DNA of 64,000 nucleotides. Origin: Phycisphaerales bacterium. GTDB taxonomy: Bacteria; Planctomycetota; Phycisphaerae; Phycisphaerales; SM1A02. Shown here piece after piece: positions 43,639-52,437 of this stretch (position 1 is the first letter of the stretch; every line of letters starts with the position of its first letter). A model generated the notes under the pieces. That model was not told where the DNA came from and did not search any database. It saw nothing but the letters and a program-made list of their open reading frames with translations. Position numbers and translations under genes: made by a program. The DNA lies in NCBI GenBank assembly GCA_022446905.1, contig JAKVBT010000012.1, positions 40,125 through 104,124 on the forward strand, read 5' to 3'.

Positions 43639-45128
43639 ACTGAGATCATACGAGAGGCAGGCGGCCGACTGAAATAGGAGACCAGAATGTTCATGCCCAG
43701 TGCCGCCATGAAGGCCAATGGCAAGTTGTAGACCTCAATTCGCCTGCCGCCAATGGTCACCACATTGTCCATCTGCATCTTCCACAGCAAGGCCACCACA
43801 AAGCCGGTAGACAAGCCAGCGACGCATCCAGCGGCCGTCGCCCGCCTCCAGAACAGGGCCAGAAGAATCTGCGGCCCAAATGACGCTCCAAGAATCGCCC
43901 ACCCATAGGTCAAGACATAGTCGTAAATGGTCACTTGTCGATCGAGCACGAGTGCGACTGCAGCAATCCCCAGAATCGCGACAGTGATGCGGTTGACTAG
44001 GGTGTGCCGTCTCTGTGAAGACGACCACAGGCGTGACCACACATCATTGGCCACCGCTGATGATGCCACGACCAACTGACTGTCTGCGGTCGAACAGATC
44101 GCCGCGAAGATAGCAGCCAAGATCAGTCCCCCAAAAACTGCCGGCGCCAAATTGATGGCTGCTGCAACCAACGCATACTCACCATCTCCTGCATGTGACA
44201 ATGTGGCGGCCCATGCTTCGCCTCCCTCAGCAAAGGACCGCACCAGAATGCCCGTCGTCACGGCGCCCGCCAGCACCAGCATCGCCCAAGCAATCGAAAT
44301 CACACCGCCAGCAGTAGCATCCTTTGCCTTTCGCAGTGCAAGAAAACGTACCAACACGTGTGGCTGACCGAAGTAGCCAAAGTTGATGCCAAGTGCGCCC
44401 GAACCGAGGAGAAAACCGATCAACGCACTTCCCGTCAGGTTCGGCCAGAAACTCAACAACTGTGGATCCGCCTGCCCGAGGTTGGCTCGCACCTGATCCA
44501 ATGATGGTCCGTTGCTCAGCATCCACAGTGGAAAGATCACCAGTACGCCGACCATGAGCAAGCCCTGCAGCAAGTCGGTCCAACAGGCTGCCCGAAATCC
44601 GCCGAGTGTGACATAGAACAACACAATCGCAGCGCCAATGAGCACACCACCTTGGTATGAGATTGACTCAAACGTGACATCAAATGCTTTGCCTGCGGCT
44701 GCAAATTGAGCAGCGCAGTACAGCATCATCGCGGTCAAGATCACCAGCACACTGATGAGCCGGATTATTGGAAGACGTTCACCAAAGTGGCGGGAGAGGA
44801 AATCCGGAAGCGTCACTGCACCAACGGCCGCGCCGGCCGTTCGCAATCGACTCGCTATGACAAACCAGTTGACCAAGAAACCAAAGAACACACCTGGCAA
44901 AATCCAGAATGCTGACACCCCTGACTGGAATGCCCACCCCACCAAGCCAATCGTCACCCACCCAGATTCACTTGATGCAGAGGCAGACAGTGCCCCGACC
45001 CAGGGACCAAGTGATCTCCCCGCGAGAAAGTACTCCTCATCACTTTCAGAAGCGCGACGCGATGTCAGCAGCCCCACGACGATGACCAGCAGCGTGTATC
45101 CGACAAATGCGATTGTGAATGTCAGCAT
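43635..45128 (-). CDS. Sodium:solute symporter (SSS/PutP-like)
   Basis: This 497-aa protein has about 13 membrane segments. SSS hallmarks include the opening EEYFLAGRSLGPWVGALSA, the discontinuous first helix, ALGINFGYFGQPHVLVRFLA (with the PutP-like FGQPH motif) and ICSTADSQLVVASSAVANDV late in the protein. The overall pattern is closest to proline:Na+ symporters, but the substrate is not provable from sequence. It precedes the FHA-sigma gene with an ATGA overlap, an unusual pairing. Confidence 0.9.
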   Translation of the reverse strand: MLTFTIAFVGYTLLVIVVGLLTSRRASESDEEYFLAGRSLGPWVGALSASASSESGWVTIGLVGWAFQSGVSAFWILPGVFFGFLVNWFVIASRLRTAGAAVGAVTLPDFLSRHFGERLPIIRLISVLVILTAMMLYCAAQFAAAGKAFDVTFESISYQGGVLIGAAIVLFYVTLGGFRAACWTDLLQGLLMVGVLVIFPLWMLSNGPSLDQVRANLGQADPQLLSFWPNLTGSALIGFLLGSGALGINFGYFGQPHVLVRFLALRKAKDATAGGVISIAWAMLVLAGAVTTGILVRSFAEGGEAWAATLSHAGDGEYALVAAAINLAPAVFGGLILAAIFAAICSTADSQLVVASSAVANDVWSRLWSSSQRRHTLVNRITVAILGIAAVALVLDRQVTIYDYVLTYGWAILGASFGPQILLALFWRRATAAGCVAGLSTGFVVALLWKMQMDNVVTIGGRRIEVYNLPLAFMAALGMNILVSYFSRPPASRMISV

Positions 45129-45184
45129 CGGCTTACATCGTAAACGCAGGTCATCCCAGGCGATGCGGCCGTTACCATGGAGTC

Positions 45185-45652
45185 ATGTCCGAATCCGACC
45201 AACAACGCTGGGATCGACGCTTCCTTGCCCTGGCCGATCACATTGCCACTTGGAGCAAGGACCCCTCCCGAGGGGTTGGCGCAGTGATTGTTGCTGCAGA
45301 TCGGCGCATCTGCGCTACGGGCTACAACGGACTTCCAGCAGGCGTTGAGGATCGGCCCGAACGACTGGAGCGGCCTGCCAAGTACGACTTGATCTGCCAT
45401 GCTGAGGTCAATGCCATCGTCCAGTGCGCCCGCCACGGTGTGTCTTCAGTTGGAACCACCATCTATACCTCCTTCTTCCCCTGTAACACCTGCACGCTAG
45501 CCGTGATCCAGGCTGGGATCAGTCGGGTGGTTTCATGGAGACCAGGTCAAGGCGATGAACATTGGGAGCAGAGCATCGCAACCTCGCGATCCCTTCTGAG
45601 CGAAGCTGGTGTTCAATGGTGCGAATTGGAACGCCGGCAGGGCGAGGCATGA
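45185..45652 (+). CDS. dCMP deaminase-like cytidine/deoxycytidylate deaminase
   Basis: The ATG at 45185 starts a 155-aa zinc deaminase. The catalytic His and Glu are in CHAEVNAI, and the two zinc cysteines in FPCNTC. The early SRGVGAVIVAADRRICATGYNG segment fits dCMP deaminases (ComEB-like), which convert dCMP to dUMP for thymidylate synthesis. The upstream 22 in-frame codons overlap the divergent symporter's start and are not needed. Confidence 0.88.
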   Translation: MSESDQQRWDRRFLALADHIATWSKDPSRGVGAVIVAADRRICATGYNGLPAGVEDRPERLERPAKYDLICHAEVNAIVQCARHGVSSVGTTIYTSFFPCNTCTLAVIQAGISRVVSWRPGQGDEHWEQSIATSRSLLSEAGVQWCELERRQGEA

Positions 45653-45921
45653 GATTCACAAACCCCCACATGGCCGCCCAACACGGCCTGATGCCCAAGG
45701 CGTCATAGGTTGTTCAAGCAGCGAGGCAGCCTCCCCACACACTCTGGCCTGCACTGACCTCCTGAAACTGGGCCAAATTGACTCATTTCAGCCCTTTCAT
45801 GGCCAATTCGCCTGACTTGATCAGTTGATCTGAATCAAGCTCCCACAAATTCCGAAAGAGGTCATGGCTGGCCAAGATCATCCCCCACAACCCACTCTGG
45901 GCCAGCAGGGAGTCTCTCAAG

Positions 45922-46089
45922 ATGCATGTTCTCATCTTCTCCAACGGAAGCAAAGCCCTGTATCGCGGCCGCCGGGCCGGAGGATGCGTGCTGGTGAAAT
46001 TTCAGGGGGAACGATTCTGGTGGTGGATGCCCGAGGATCTCATTGAACGCTGCGTGCGTATCCGGGAACGCATGCCAAAGGCTGCCTGA
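45922..46089 (+). CDS. Possible small protein, 55 aa
   Basis: A short frame starts at an ATG preceded by GGGAG nine bases upstream and ends with TGA at 46087-46089. The product is basic with a Trp triplet (GERFWWWMPEDLIERCVRIR) and an N-terminal strand (HVLIFSNGSKALYRG), which looks like a small folded domain rather than random translation. I do not recognise it. It fills part of a gap of 529 bases between the deaminase and the amidohydrolase; the rest (45653-45921) shows nothing I can name. Confidence 0.45.
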   Translation: MHVLIFSNGSKALYRGRRAGGCVLVKFQGERFWWWMPEDLIERCVRIRERMPKAA

Positions 46090-46181
46090 GCACCAGTTCG
46101 CCAACACCTATTTGACAGTAGACTCCGATGTCGCCATGGCGCCGCTGCAGGGCGCCTCAACACGCATCGGAGATTGATCTC

Positions 46182-49100
46182 ATGCTTACGACCACGCTTC
46201 TGGCCGCAGCCATATTGGCCGCGACCGAGAACCCTGGACCAAAGCCGAATGGCCCCATGAACCGAGTCCACCGTTGTCATGCCTTGATCGGCGGCACAGT
46301 GGTTTCTGAGCCAGGCACTCGCATTGAAGACGCCACCATCATTGTCCGCAATGGCCGCATCGAAGCCCTTGGCACAGATGTGCCCATTCCACCTGATGCG
46401 CGCATCTGGCCCATGCAAGGACAGTTCATTTATGCAGGACTGATTGAGCCTGCTGCGACAGTCAGCGTCGAGGAACTCCCCAGTGGTGTTGGCGCTCACT
46501 GGAATGAAGAGATTCGTCCACAACTTGATCTTGGCAAAATCAGTGGACTCGCAGCCATGAGCGATGGTCAACGCGCGAAGTGGCGTGATGCGGGATACAC
46601 CACTGCTGCGGTGTATCCAGACGATGGCATTCTCCGCGGCACCGGCACGATTGTCACTCTGCCCGAAGATCCGATGCACCAACGCACGCTGGATGGACGT
46701 CCAGCGTTGGCCGCTGCCTTCGACCGAGGCGGTTGGGGCAGTGGTACAGGTCCCGGATCACTCATGGGGTCGATTGCCCTGATGCGACAGACCTTGCACG
46801 ACGCCCGCTGGTACGAAGCGGCGCGCACGACTGCCGCCGCCAATGGCTTGGAACCCCCGGCTCGACAGGACGACTTGGCCGCGCTCGTCCCTGTGATGCA
46901 TGGCACGCAGCATCTCATGGTCGATGTGCGCGATCACAAGGAAGCCATGCGTGCCGGCGCGCTTGCCAATGAGTGTGATATTGAATTGGTTGTGCTTGGA
47001 GAAGGTGATGAGTTTCGCGATCTCTCCGGCATTCAGTCGCTTGCCTGCCCGGTCATCGTGCAAGTCGACTACCCAGAAGCCCCACGCCTGGCATCCATCG
47101 ATCAAGCTATCCGCGTACCGCTACGCACCCTGCAGTCTTGGGAGCAATCTCCCACCAATCTTCGACGACTGCGCGATCATGGCATCTTCACTTGCGTGAC
47201 GACTACTGGATTAGACAATCCCGCCGATGTCCGCAGCGCCCTCAGGCAAGCCATACATGCGGGTCTAACCGCAGACGAAGCCTTGGCCGCAGTCACCGTG
47301 CACCCCGCTGAACTATTAGACATAGATCATCAGGCTGGGCGTATCGCCCCAGGCATGCTTGCCAATCTGGTGATCTGTGACGGCGAACTGTTCGACGAAG
47401 ACACCACCATCGACGAAACCTGGGTAGGCGGCTGGCGCGACGATCATAAACGTGAACCCCTTGTCACACTCAAAGGCAAGGGACAGATGCATATTGGATC
47501 CGCTCAAGCCGAAGCGACCATTGATACCTCTGCCAAGAAGCTCAGCGTCACCCTCGATGATGGCACCACATTAAAGACGAAAAAAGTGGACATCACTGGA
47601 CACCGCGTTCAGGCGTCAATGGATGGTCGCATCCTTGATGAGACTGGATGGCTGCGAATATCTGGTGTCATTCGTGATGATGAACTGCTTGGTCGCGCAG
47701 TGCGCGCTGATGGCAGCACCATGCCAATGCGACTGGTGGTGTCCTCTGAAGCCACTGAAACCGAAGACTCCGATGATGACGGAACCGAGGACACAGCTGA
47801 CGCAGAGACCGCCACGGAAGTTGACCCGGTCGCTGGCACCTGGAATGGGAGTATCGACTTCGGACAGGAGTTCAGCCCACCCATGACAATGACGCTGACC
47901 CGGGATGGTGATTCCATCAGCGGCAGCATGCGGATGATGGAACGGGATATGTCCCTGAGCGATGGCGCCTATGACGCCAACTCGGGCACGATCTCATTTG
48001 CAGGCACACGCAACGAATTTGGACAGTTCGCGCTAGAGATTTCAATCGATGGCAATCTCATGACCGGCACTGCGAACAGCCGCAGGGGCGAAGCGACCTT
48101 TACAGCCAGCCGCGAAGGAGACTCAGATGGCAGCAGCGGCGATTCCACTGCTCAAGATGAAACCGCAGCGGAGCGCTGGGCCAACATCCCAGATCACATT
48201 CCTTATCCACTTGGCGCTCGTGGACGACACACAACGGTAGCTCCAGAGGATGTTCGGTTCGAACATGCCACGCTCTGGACGGCAGATGAGGCTGGCATCA
48301 TTGAAGACGGCTGCTTGATTGTGCAGGACGGCCGACTGTCATACGTCGGACCAATGGCAACGGCGCCAACATCTGACAGCATTCGAACTGTCGACGCCAC
48401 TGGCTGGCATATCACCCCTGGACTAATCGACTGCCACAGCCACACCGGCATTGATGGCGGTGTCAATGAATGGAACGGAGCATCCACGGCTGAAGTTGGT
48501 ATCGGCGATGTGGTCTCCGGTGACGACATGGATTGGTATCGCCAACTTGCCGGTGGACTGACCGCAGCAAATCAACTGCACGGATCAGCCAATCCCATCG
48601 GCGGCCGCAACCGTGTGATCAAACTCCGGTGGGGCCAACCAGCTCGCGGATTCCCAATTGAAGGTGCTACCAAGGGCATCAAGTTCGCGCTGGGTGAGAA
48701 TGTCAAGCGAAGTTCAGGACGGTACCCCGACACCCGCATGGGGGTCGAGGCGTTCATGCGTGACCGCTTGACAGCTGCTCGCTCCTATGACCAAGCGTGG
48801 GATCGCTGGAACGCGCTCAATGACGAGGAAAAGGCCACACGCATTCCGCCACGACGTGATATCGAACTCGACACCCTGGCCGAGGTCTTGCGTGGAGAAC
48901 GACTCATCCACTGCCACTCCTACCGCCAAGATGAAATCTTGGCCTTGCTGCGCACCTGCGAGCACTTCGACATCACCATTGGCACCCTGCAACACATCCT
49001 CGAGGGATATAAGGTCGCCGATGACATCGCTCGCCATGGCGCCGGTGCTAGTTCATTCAGTGACTGGTGGGCTTACAAAGTCGAAGTCATGGACGCCATT

Positions 49101-49643
49101 CCTTGGAACGGTGCCATCATGCATGAACAAGGCGTGCTGGTCTCGTTCAACTCGGACGATGCTGAACTGGCCACACGCATGAATGATGAGGCCGCCAAAG
49201 CCGTGCGCTATGGCAATCTCCCGCCCAATGAAGCATTGAAATTCGTCACATTGAACCCCGCCCGTCAATTGGACATCCATCAACGGACTGGGTCTTTGGT
49301 CACTGGCAAGGATGCTGATCTTGCTGTGTGGAATGCCGACCCACTGAGTTCCTACAGTCTGTGCATGCAGACATGGATCGACGGCGGCAAGTACTACGAC
49401 CGCGAAGAAGACACACTGCTGGCAGCGCGTGATGCGGCCGAGCGAACACGACTGGTCGAACTGGTATTGCGCGACAATCTTGGCAAGCCGCCAGCACCGA
49501 CGCCCGATGAAGAATCAGAGCCTGCTTGGGCAAAATCACCCTACGACCGCATCGACGATCACCGTGGCTGCTGTGGCATCCCGGCAAACTTTGATGAACT
49601 GCACCAGCATGAACACGATCATGCGCATGACCACGCTCACTGA
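46182..49643 (+). CDS. Double-domain exported amidohydrolase with His-rich tail
   Basis: The ATG at 46182 follows GGAG and gives 1153 aa with a signal-like start (MLTTTLLAAAILAA). Domain 1 (about 25-430) resembles amidohydrolases but has AGLIEPAATVS where the metal motif PGLIDxHxH should be. A beta-rich lipocalin-like insert follows (about 540-640; GTWNGSIDFGQEFSPP). Domain 2 (about 670-1110) has the intact PGLIDCHSHTG motif (near 748) and later metal-site histidines. The protein ends in a run of His alternating with Asp/Glu/Ala, a possible metal-binding tail. It probably hydrolyses cyclic amides or peptides in the periplasm. A related gene follows 12 bases downstream. Confidence 0.85.
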   Translation: MLTTTLLAAAILAATENPGPKPNGPMNRVHRCHALIGGTVVSEPGTRIEDATIIVRNGRIEALGTDVPIPPDARIWPMQGQFIYAGLIEPAATVSVEELPSGVGAHWNEEIRPQLDLGKISGLAAMSDGQRAKWRDAGYTTAAVYPDDGILRGTGTIVTLPEDPMHQRTLDGRPALAAAFDRGGWGSGTGPGSLMGSIALMRQTLHDARWYEAARTTAAANGLEPPARQDDLAALVPVMHGTQHLMVDVRDHKEAMRAGALANECDIELVVLGEGDEFRDLSGIQSLACPVIVQVDYPEAPRLASIDQAIRVPLRTLQSWEQSPTNLRRLRDHGIFTCVTTTGLDNPADVRSALRQAIHAGLTADEALAAVTVHPAELLDIDHQAGRIAPGMLANLVICDGELFDEDTTIDETWVGGWRDDHKREPLVTLKGKGQMHIGSAQAEATIDTSAKKLSVTLDDGTTLKTKKVDITGHRVQASMDGRILDETGWLRISGVIRDDELLGRAVRADGSTMPMRLVVSSEATETEDSDDDGTEDTADAETATEVDPVAGTWNGSIDFGQEFSPPMTMTLTRDGDSISGSMRMMERDMSLSDGAYDANSGTISFAGTRNEFGQFALEISIDGNLMTGTANSRRGEATFTASREGDSDGSSGDSTAQDETAAERWANIPDHIPYPLGARGRHTTVAPEDVRFEHATLWTADEAGIIEDGCLIVQDGRLSYVGPMATAPTSDSIRTVDATGWHITPGLIDCHSHTGIDGGVNEWNGASTAEVGIGDVVSGDDMDWYRQLAGGLTAANQLHGSANPIGGRNRVIKLRWGQPARGFPIEGATKGIKFALGENVKRSSGRYPDTRMGVEAFMRDRLTAARSYDQAWDRWNALNDEEKATRIPPRRDIELDTLAEVLRGERLIHCHSYRQDEILALLRTCEHFDITIGTLQHILEGYKVADDIARHGAGASSFSDWWAYKVEVMDAIPWNGAIMHEQGVLVSFNSDDAELATRMNDEAAKAVRYGNLPPNEALKFVTLNPARQLDIHQRTGSLVTGKDADLAVWNADPLSSYSLCMQTWIDGGKYYDREEDTLLAARDAAERTRLVELVLRDNLGKPPAPTPDEESEPAWAKSPYDRIDDHRGCCGIPANFDELHQHEHDHAHDHAH

Positions 49644-49655
49644 GGACACCGCCAC

Positions 49656-50951
49656 ATGAAACTCCACTGTCTGACATCGCTGATCGTGATCATCGTGCTC
49701 ACCGTGCCTGCCCTTGGTCAATCACGCCAAGTTCCAGGCAAGGGCGCTTCGACCCCCGTGCTCTTGATCAACACGACCGTGCACCCCGTGACATCACCCC
49801 CATTAACAAACGGCTGGATCGCATTTGAAGACGGCCGGATCACACTCATGGGCAGTGGTGACGCTCCCACCATCGATGGCGCAGACGTCATTGATCTGGA
49901 GGGACAGCACGTGTATCCAGGAATGATTGCCGCCGATTCCATTCTCGGTCTGGTCGAGACTGGACAGGTGGAGGTCACACACGATCATGATGAATTCGGT
50001 TCCTTCACTCCAGAATCTCGAGCCGTCGTCGCGCTCAATCCAGACAGTGATTTGATTCCAGTCACACGCCATGCAGGGGTGCTTACGGCATTGGTCACGC
50101 CGGATGGCGGGCGGATGCCCGGCCAAGCCGCCATCATTCGCTTGGATGGTTGGGACTGGGAAGACATGGCAGTTGAACCCATGGCCGGCATGGTCATCGA
50201 GTGGCCGCGCATCGATCGCAGTGGCGGCTGGGGTCGCGGCGGTCGTGAGAACGACGGGGCAGACAAACAGATTGTTGAGTTAGATGACTATCTGACTGAG
50301 GCTGAAGCCTATTTGGCTGCCTGCGATGCCGACCCCACGCTGCCGCCGGACAGCCGATACGAAGCCATGCGGGACATGCTCGCTGGCAGCGCTCCGACCA
50401 TCATCAAAGCATCGACTGCAGGCCAGATTGCCACAGCTGTGGCATGGGCCAAACATCGCGGACTGGACCCGGTGATTCTCGGTGGCGAGGAAGCTGATGA
50501 AGTGGCCGATCTGCTTGTCCGTGAAGACGTTCCTGTCATTGTCCGTGGCGTGCACCGCTACCCATCGGCGCGACACCGAAGCCCAAGCGAGCCACATGAG
50601 CTTCCCGCCCGTCTGCGAGATCTCGGCGTGACCTTCTGTATCGCCCCCAGAGATCGGCCCGCGCACCTACGCAACCTGCCTCACCACGCTGCAACCGCAG
50701 TAGCCAACGGACTGACTCCCGAAGAAGGACTGCGTTCAATCACCATCAACCCGGCGGTGATTCTGGGCATTGATGATCGACTGGGCAGCCTTGAACCGGG
50801 AAAATCCGCCACATTGCTCGTCACGACTGGCGATCCACTTCAGATTCGAACGGAAGTGCAGAGAGCATGGATCGACGGACGTCCGGTCGATTTGTCCACT
50901 CGGCAGACCCAACTCCGTGACAAATATTGGCAGAAGTACCAAGGAATGTGA
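49656..50951 (+). CDS. Exported amidohydrolase-like protein lacking the HxH motif
   Basis: This 431-aa protein has a signal peptide (MKLHCLTSLIVIIVLTVPALG) and the amidohydrolase composite-domain pattern: an N-terminal beta part, a barrel, and the closing LGSLEPGKSATLLVTTGDPL. At the metal motif it reads YPGMIAADSILGL instead of PGLIDxHxH, so it is probably non-catalytic or uses another site. It resembles domain 1 of the upstream gene. The 12-base gap indicates co-transcription and perhaps a heteromer with the active domain of the neighbour (inference). Confidence 0.82.
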   Translation: MKLHCLTSLIVIIVLTVPALGQSRQVPGKGASTPVLLINTTVHPVTSPPLTNGWIAFEDGRITLMGSGDAPTIDGADVIDLEGQHVYPGMIAADSILGLVETGQVEVTHDHDEFGSFTPESRAVVALNPDSDLIPVTRHAGVLTALVTPDGGRMPGQAAIIRLDGWDWEDMAVEPMAGMVIEWPRIDRSGGWGRGGRENDGADKQIVELDDYLTEAEAYLAACDADPTLPPDSRYEAMRDMLAGSAPTIIKASTAGQIATAVAWAKHRGLDPVILGGEEADEVADLLVREDVPVIVRGVHRYPSARHRSPSEPHELPARLRDLGVTFCIAPRDRPAHLRNLPHHAATAVANGLTPEEGLRSITINPAVILGIDDRLGSLEPGKSATLLVTTGDPLQIRTEVQRAWIDGRPVDLSTRQTQLRDKYWQKYQGM

Positions 50952-51232
50952 GTGACTTTCCAACGGCGATCCCTATGATCGGCCCCGGAGAAGGTCCAGT
51001 TGACTGAGGCGTGCGCCTCACAATTGGCTTAGAGGGAAGTGTGGTCGCGCCGGAGAACCAGGCGCTAGTCCACCGCGGTGCCGCCGCCGTACGATCCCCA
51101 CGCCTTGCGTGGAGACTCAATCAGGGTCACTGTCCAACGGATGGGAAGACGATTGAGCTAGGGATCACAGCCGGAAGACCTGCCTGACTCCCGTTCCCAG
51201 CCTGCCATGCACAGGCAAAAGGAATCCTGCTG

Positions 51233-51760
51233 ATGCGTTTTGTCTCCATACTCGTTGTGCTCTTGTTCGCCTCCCGTGGAACCGCAGATCTGGTGCTCGA
51301 TATCACATCCAGCGTGGGCAGCGGTGACCAGACGGCCTATGCGGTCTTGGACTTCTCTGCCACTGAATCGCCTGCATATGCCTTTGCGTATTCGTGGACT
51401 GGCGAGGCAAGCGTGCATGACATGCTGCTGGCCCTGCAAACCACTGGACTGGGTTACGAATGGACCGCATGGGGCACTGCCATCTTTGCCGACAACTTTT
51501 CATATGGCGATGCAAGCGGCGATGCCAGTTTCTACTGGGCCCACTCCATTGGCACAGTCACCGATGGTGGACCGAACTGGTATTCCGCATCTGCTGGCGT
51601 CGAGTCAACACCCCTCTTTAGCGGCATGATCTCGGGCTGGTACAACGGCTTCAATGATGACTTTTCGACCATCCCACCAGAGTTGCCATTGATTCCAGCA
51701 CCTGCCAGTTTGTTCATGCTGATGCCATTGCTCATGGCGCGTCGCCGCCGCGAACGCTGA
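51233..51760 (+). CDS. PEP-CTERM-type exported protein
   Basis: The ATG at 51233 has AAGGA nine bases upstream. This 175-aa protein has an N-terminal signal peptide (MRFVSILVVLLFASRGTA) and a beta-rich, Asp/Ser/Tyr-rich body. The C terminus has the three-part sorting pattern: a Pro-Ala-Pro motif (IPAPASLF), a hydrophobic helix (FMLMPLLMA) and a basic cluster (RRRRER). The motif is a PAP variant of the classical V-P-E-P. It is a candidate substrate of the exosortase at 1-1454. The body domain is unrecognised. The gene stands alone on the plus strand. Confidence 0.82.
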   Translation: MRFVSILVVLLFASRGTADLVLDITSSVGSGDQTAYAVLDFSATESPAYAFAYSWTGEASVHDMLLALQTTGLGYEWTAWGTAIFADNFSYGDASGDASFYWAHSIGTVTDGGPNWYSASAGVESTPLFSGMISGWYNGFNDDFSTIPPELPLIPAPASLFMLMPLLMARRRRER

Positions 51761-51905
51761 ACACGCGTCCATTGCAACCGCACATTGACAGCCGGGGCCA
51801 CCTCTGCGAGGGTGGCGCCGATGGCTGCCTCTGGATTACATGAGTTCATGAATGTAAAGAGCGTGGTGATTGCTGACGCTCACTGATGCTGGCAAGGGCA
51901 CAAGA

Positions 51906-52271
51906 TCAATCGTCGCGCTGCGCCTCGAGTTCACGACGCAATCGCTCATTCTCAATCTCAGCACGCAGCCGCTCATTGTCGGCCTCGAGTTGATCAGTAC
52001 GATCATTCGTCTGATGCACCGGGTTATTCGCACGTGCCTGCGCTTCTTTTCGAGCACGCTCTTTGTCCATTTCATTACCGATGAGGTATCCACCAAGCGC
52101 GCCAGCGCCTGCACCAATCAAGGTCCCCTTGGTATTGCCGCCGATGGCCTGACCCATCAAGGCCCCGCCACCAGCTCCAATCAAGGCTCCGGACTTGGCA
52201 GAATTGTCACAGCCGGTGGCTGCTGCGGCCGCCACAGCCAAGGTCATCGCAACAAAGGTGTTGGTTCGCAT
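51906..52271 (-). CDS. Glycine-zipper lipoprotein
   Basis: This 121-aa lipoprotein has a signal peptide ending in the lipobox AATGC (Cys21). Two glycine-zipper helices follow (GALIGAGGGALMGQAIGG and GTLIGAGAGALGGYLIGNE, about 28-66), as in the SlyB/OmpA-like glycine-zipper family. The C-terminal third is a charged coiled coil (QLEADNERLRAEIENERLRR). It probably sits in the outer membrane; the coiled coil may mediate oligomers. It is divergent from the dockerin-like gene at 52438. Confidence 0.88.
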   Translation of the reverse strand: MRTNTFVAMTLAVAAAAATGCDNSAKSGALIGAGGGALMGQAIGGNTKGTLIGAGAGALGGYLIGNEMDKERARKEAQARANNPVHQTNDRTDQLEADNERLRAEIENERLRRELEAQRDD

Positions 52272-52425
52272 CTCTCATCCTCCTGCAGGTGGTTTGAACG
52301 GATTGACACCACAGTATTGGCCACCTCCTGGGGGTCCGTCAACCAAGCTGCCTGAGAATGCTTGGATTCCGGGCGGAGATGTGCCACACTGTGAAACCGA
52401 TGGCGGGCTGTCGACCGCCAGATGG

Positions 52426-52434
52426 AGGAGGTGA
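52426..52434 (+). promoter_or_regulatory. Strong Shine-Dalgarno site deciding a TTG start
   Basis: AGGAGGTGA ends three bases before TTG at 52438; its AGGAGG core is six bases from the TTG, but 15 bases from the next in-frame ATG (52447). The TTG is therefore the likely start of the 340-aa protein. Confidence 0.75.
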
Positions 52435-52437
52435 GCC

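Noticed and set aside
51005..51020. A 6-bp G+C-rich hairpin after the second amidohydrolase gene, thought to be a terminator.
   Set aside because: It is short and not followed by a T-run, so I do not report it as a feature.
51761..51905. A weak, bulged hairpin between the PEP-CTERM gene and the glycine-zipper gene.
   Set aside because: The stem is broken by a bulge and no T-run follows; a shared terminator is possible but not supported.
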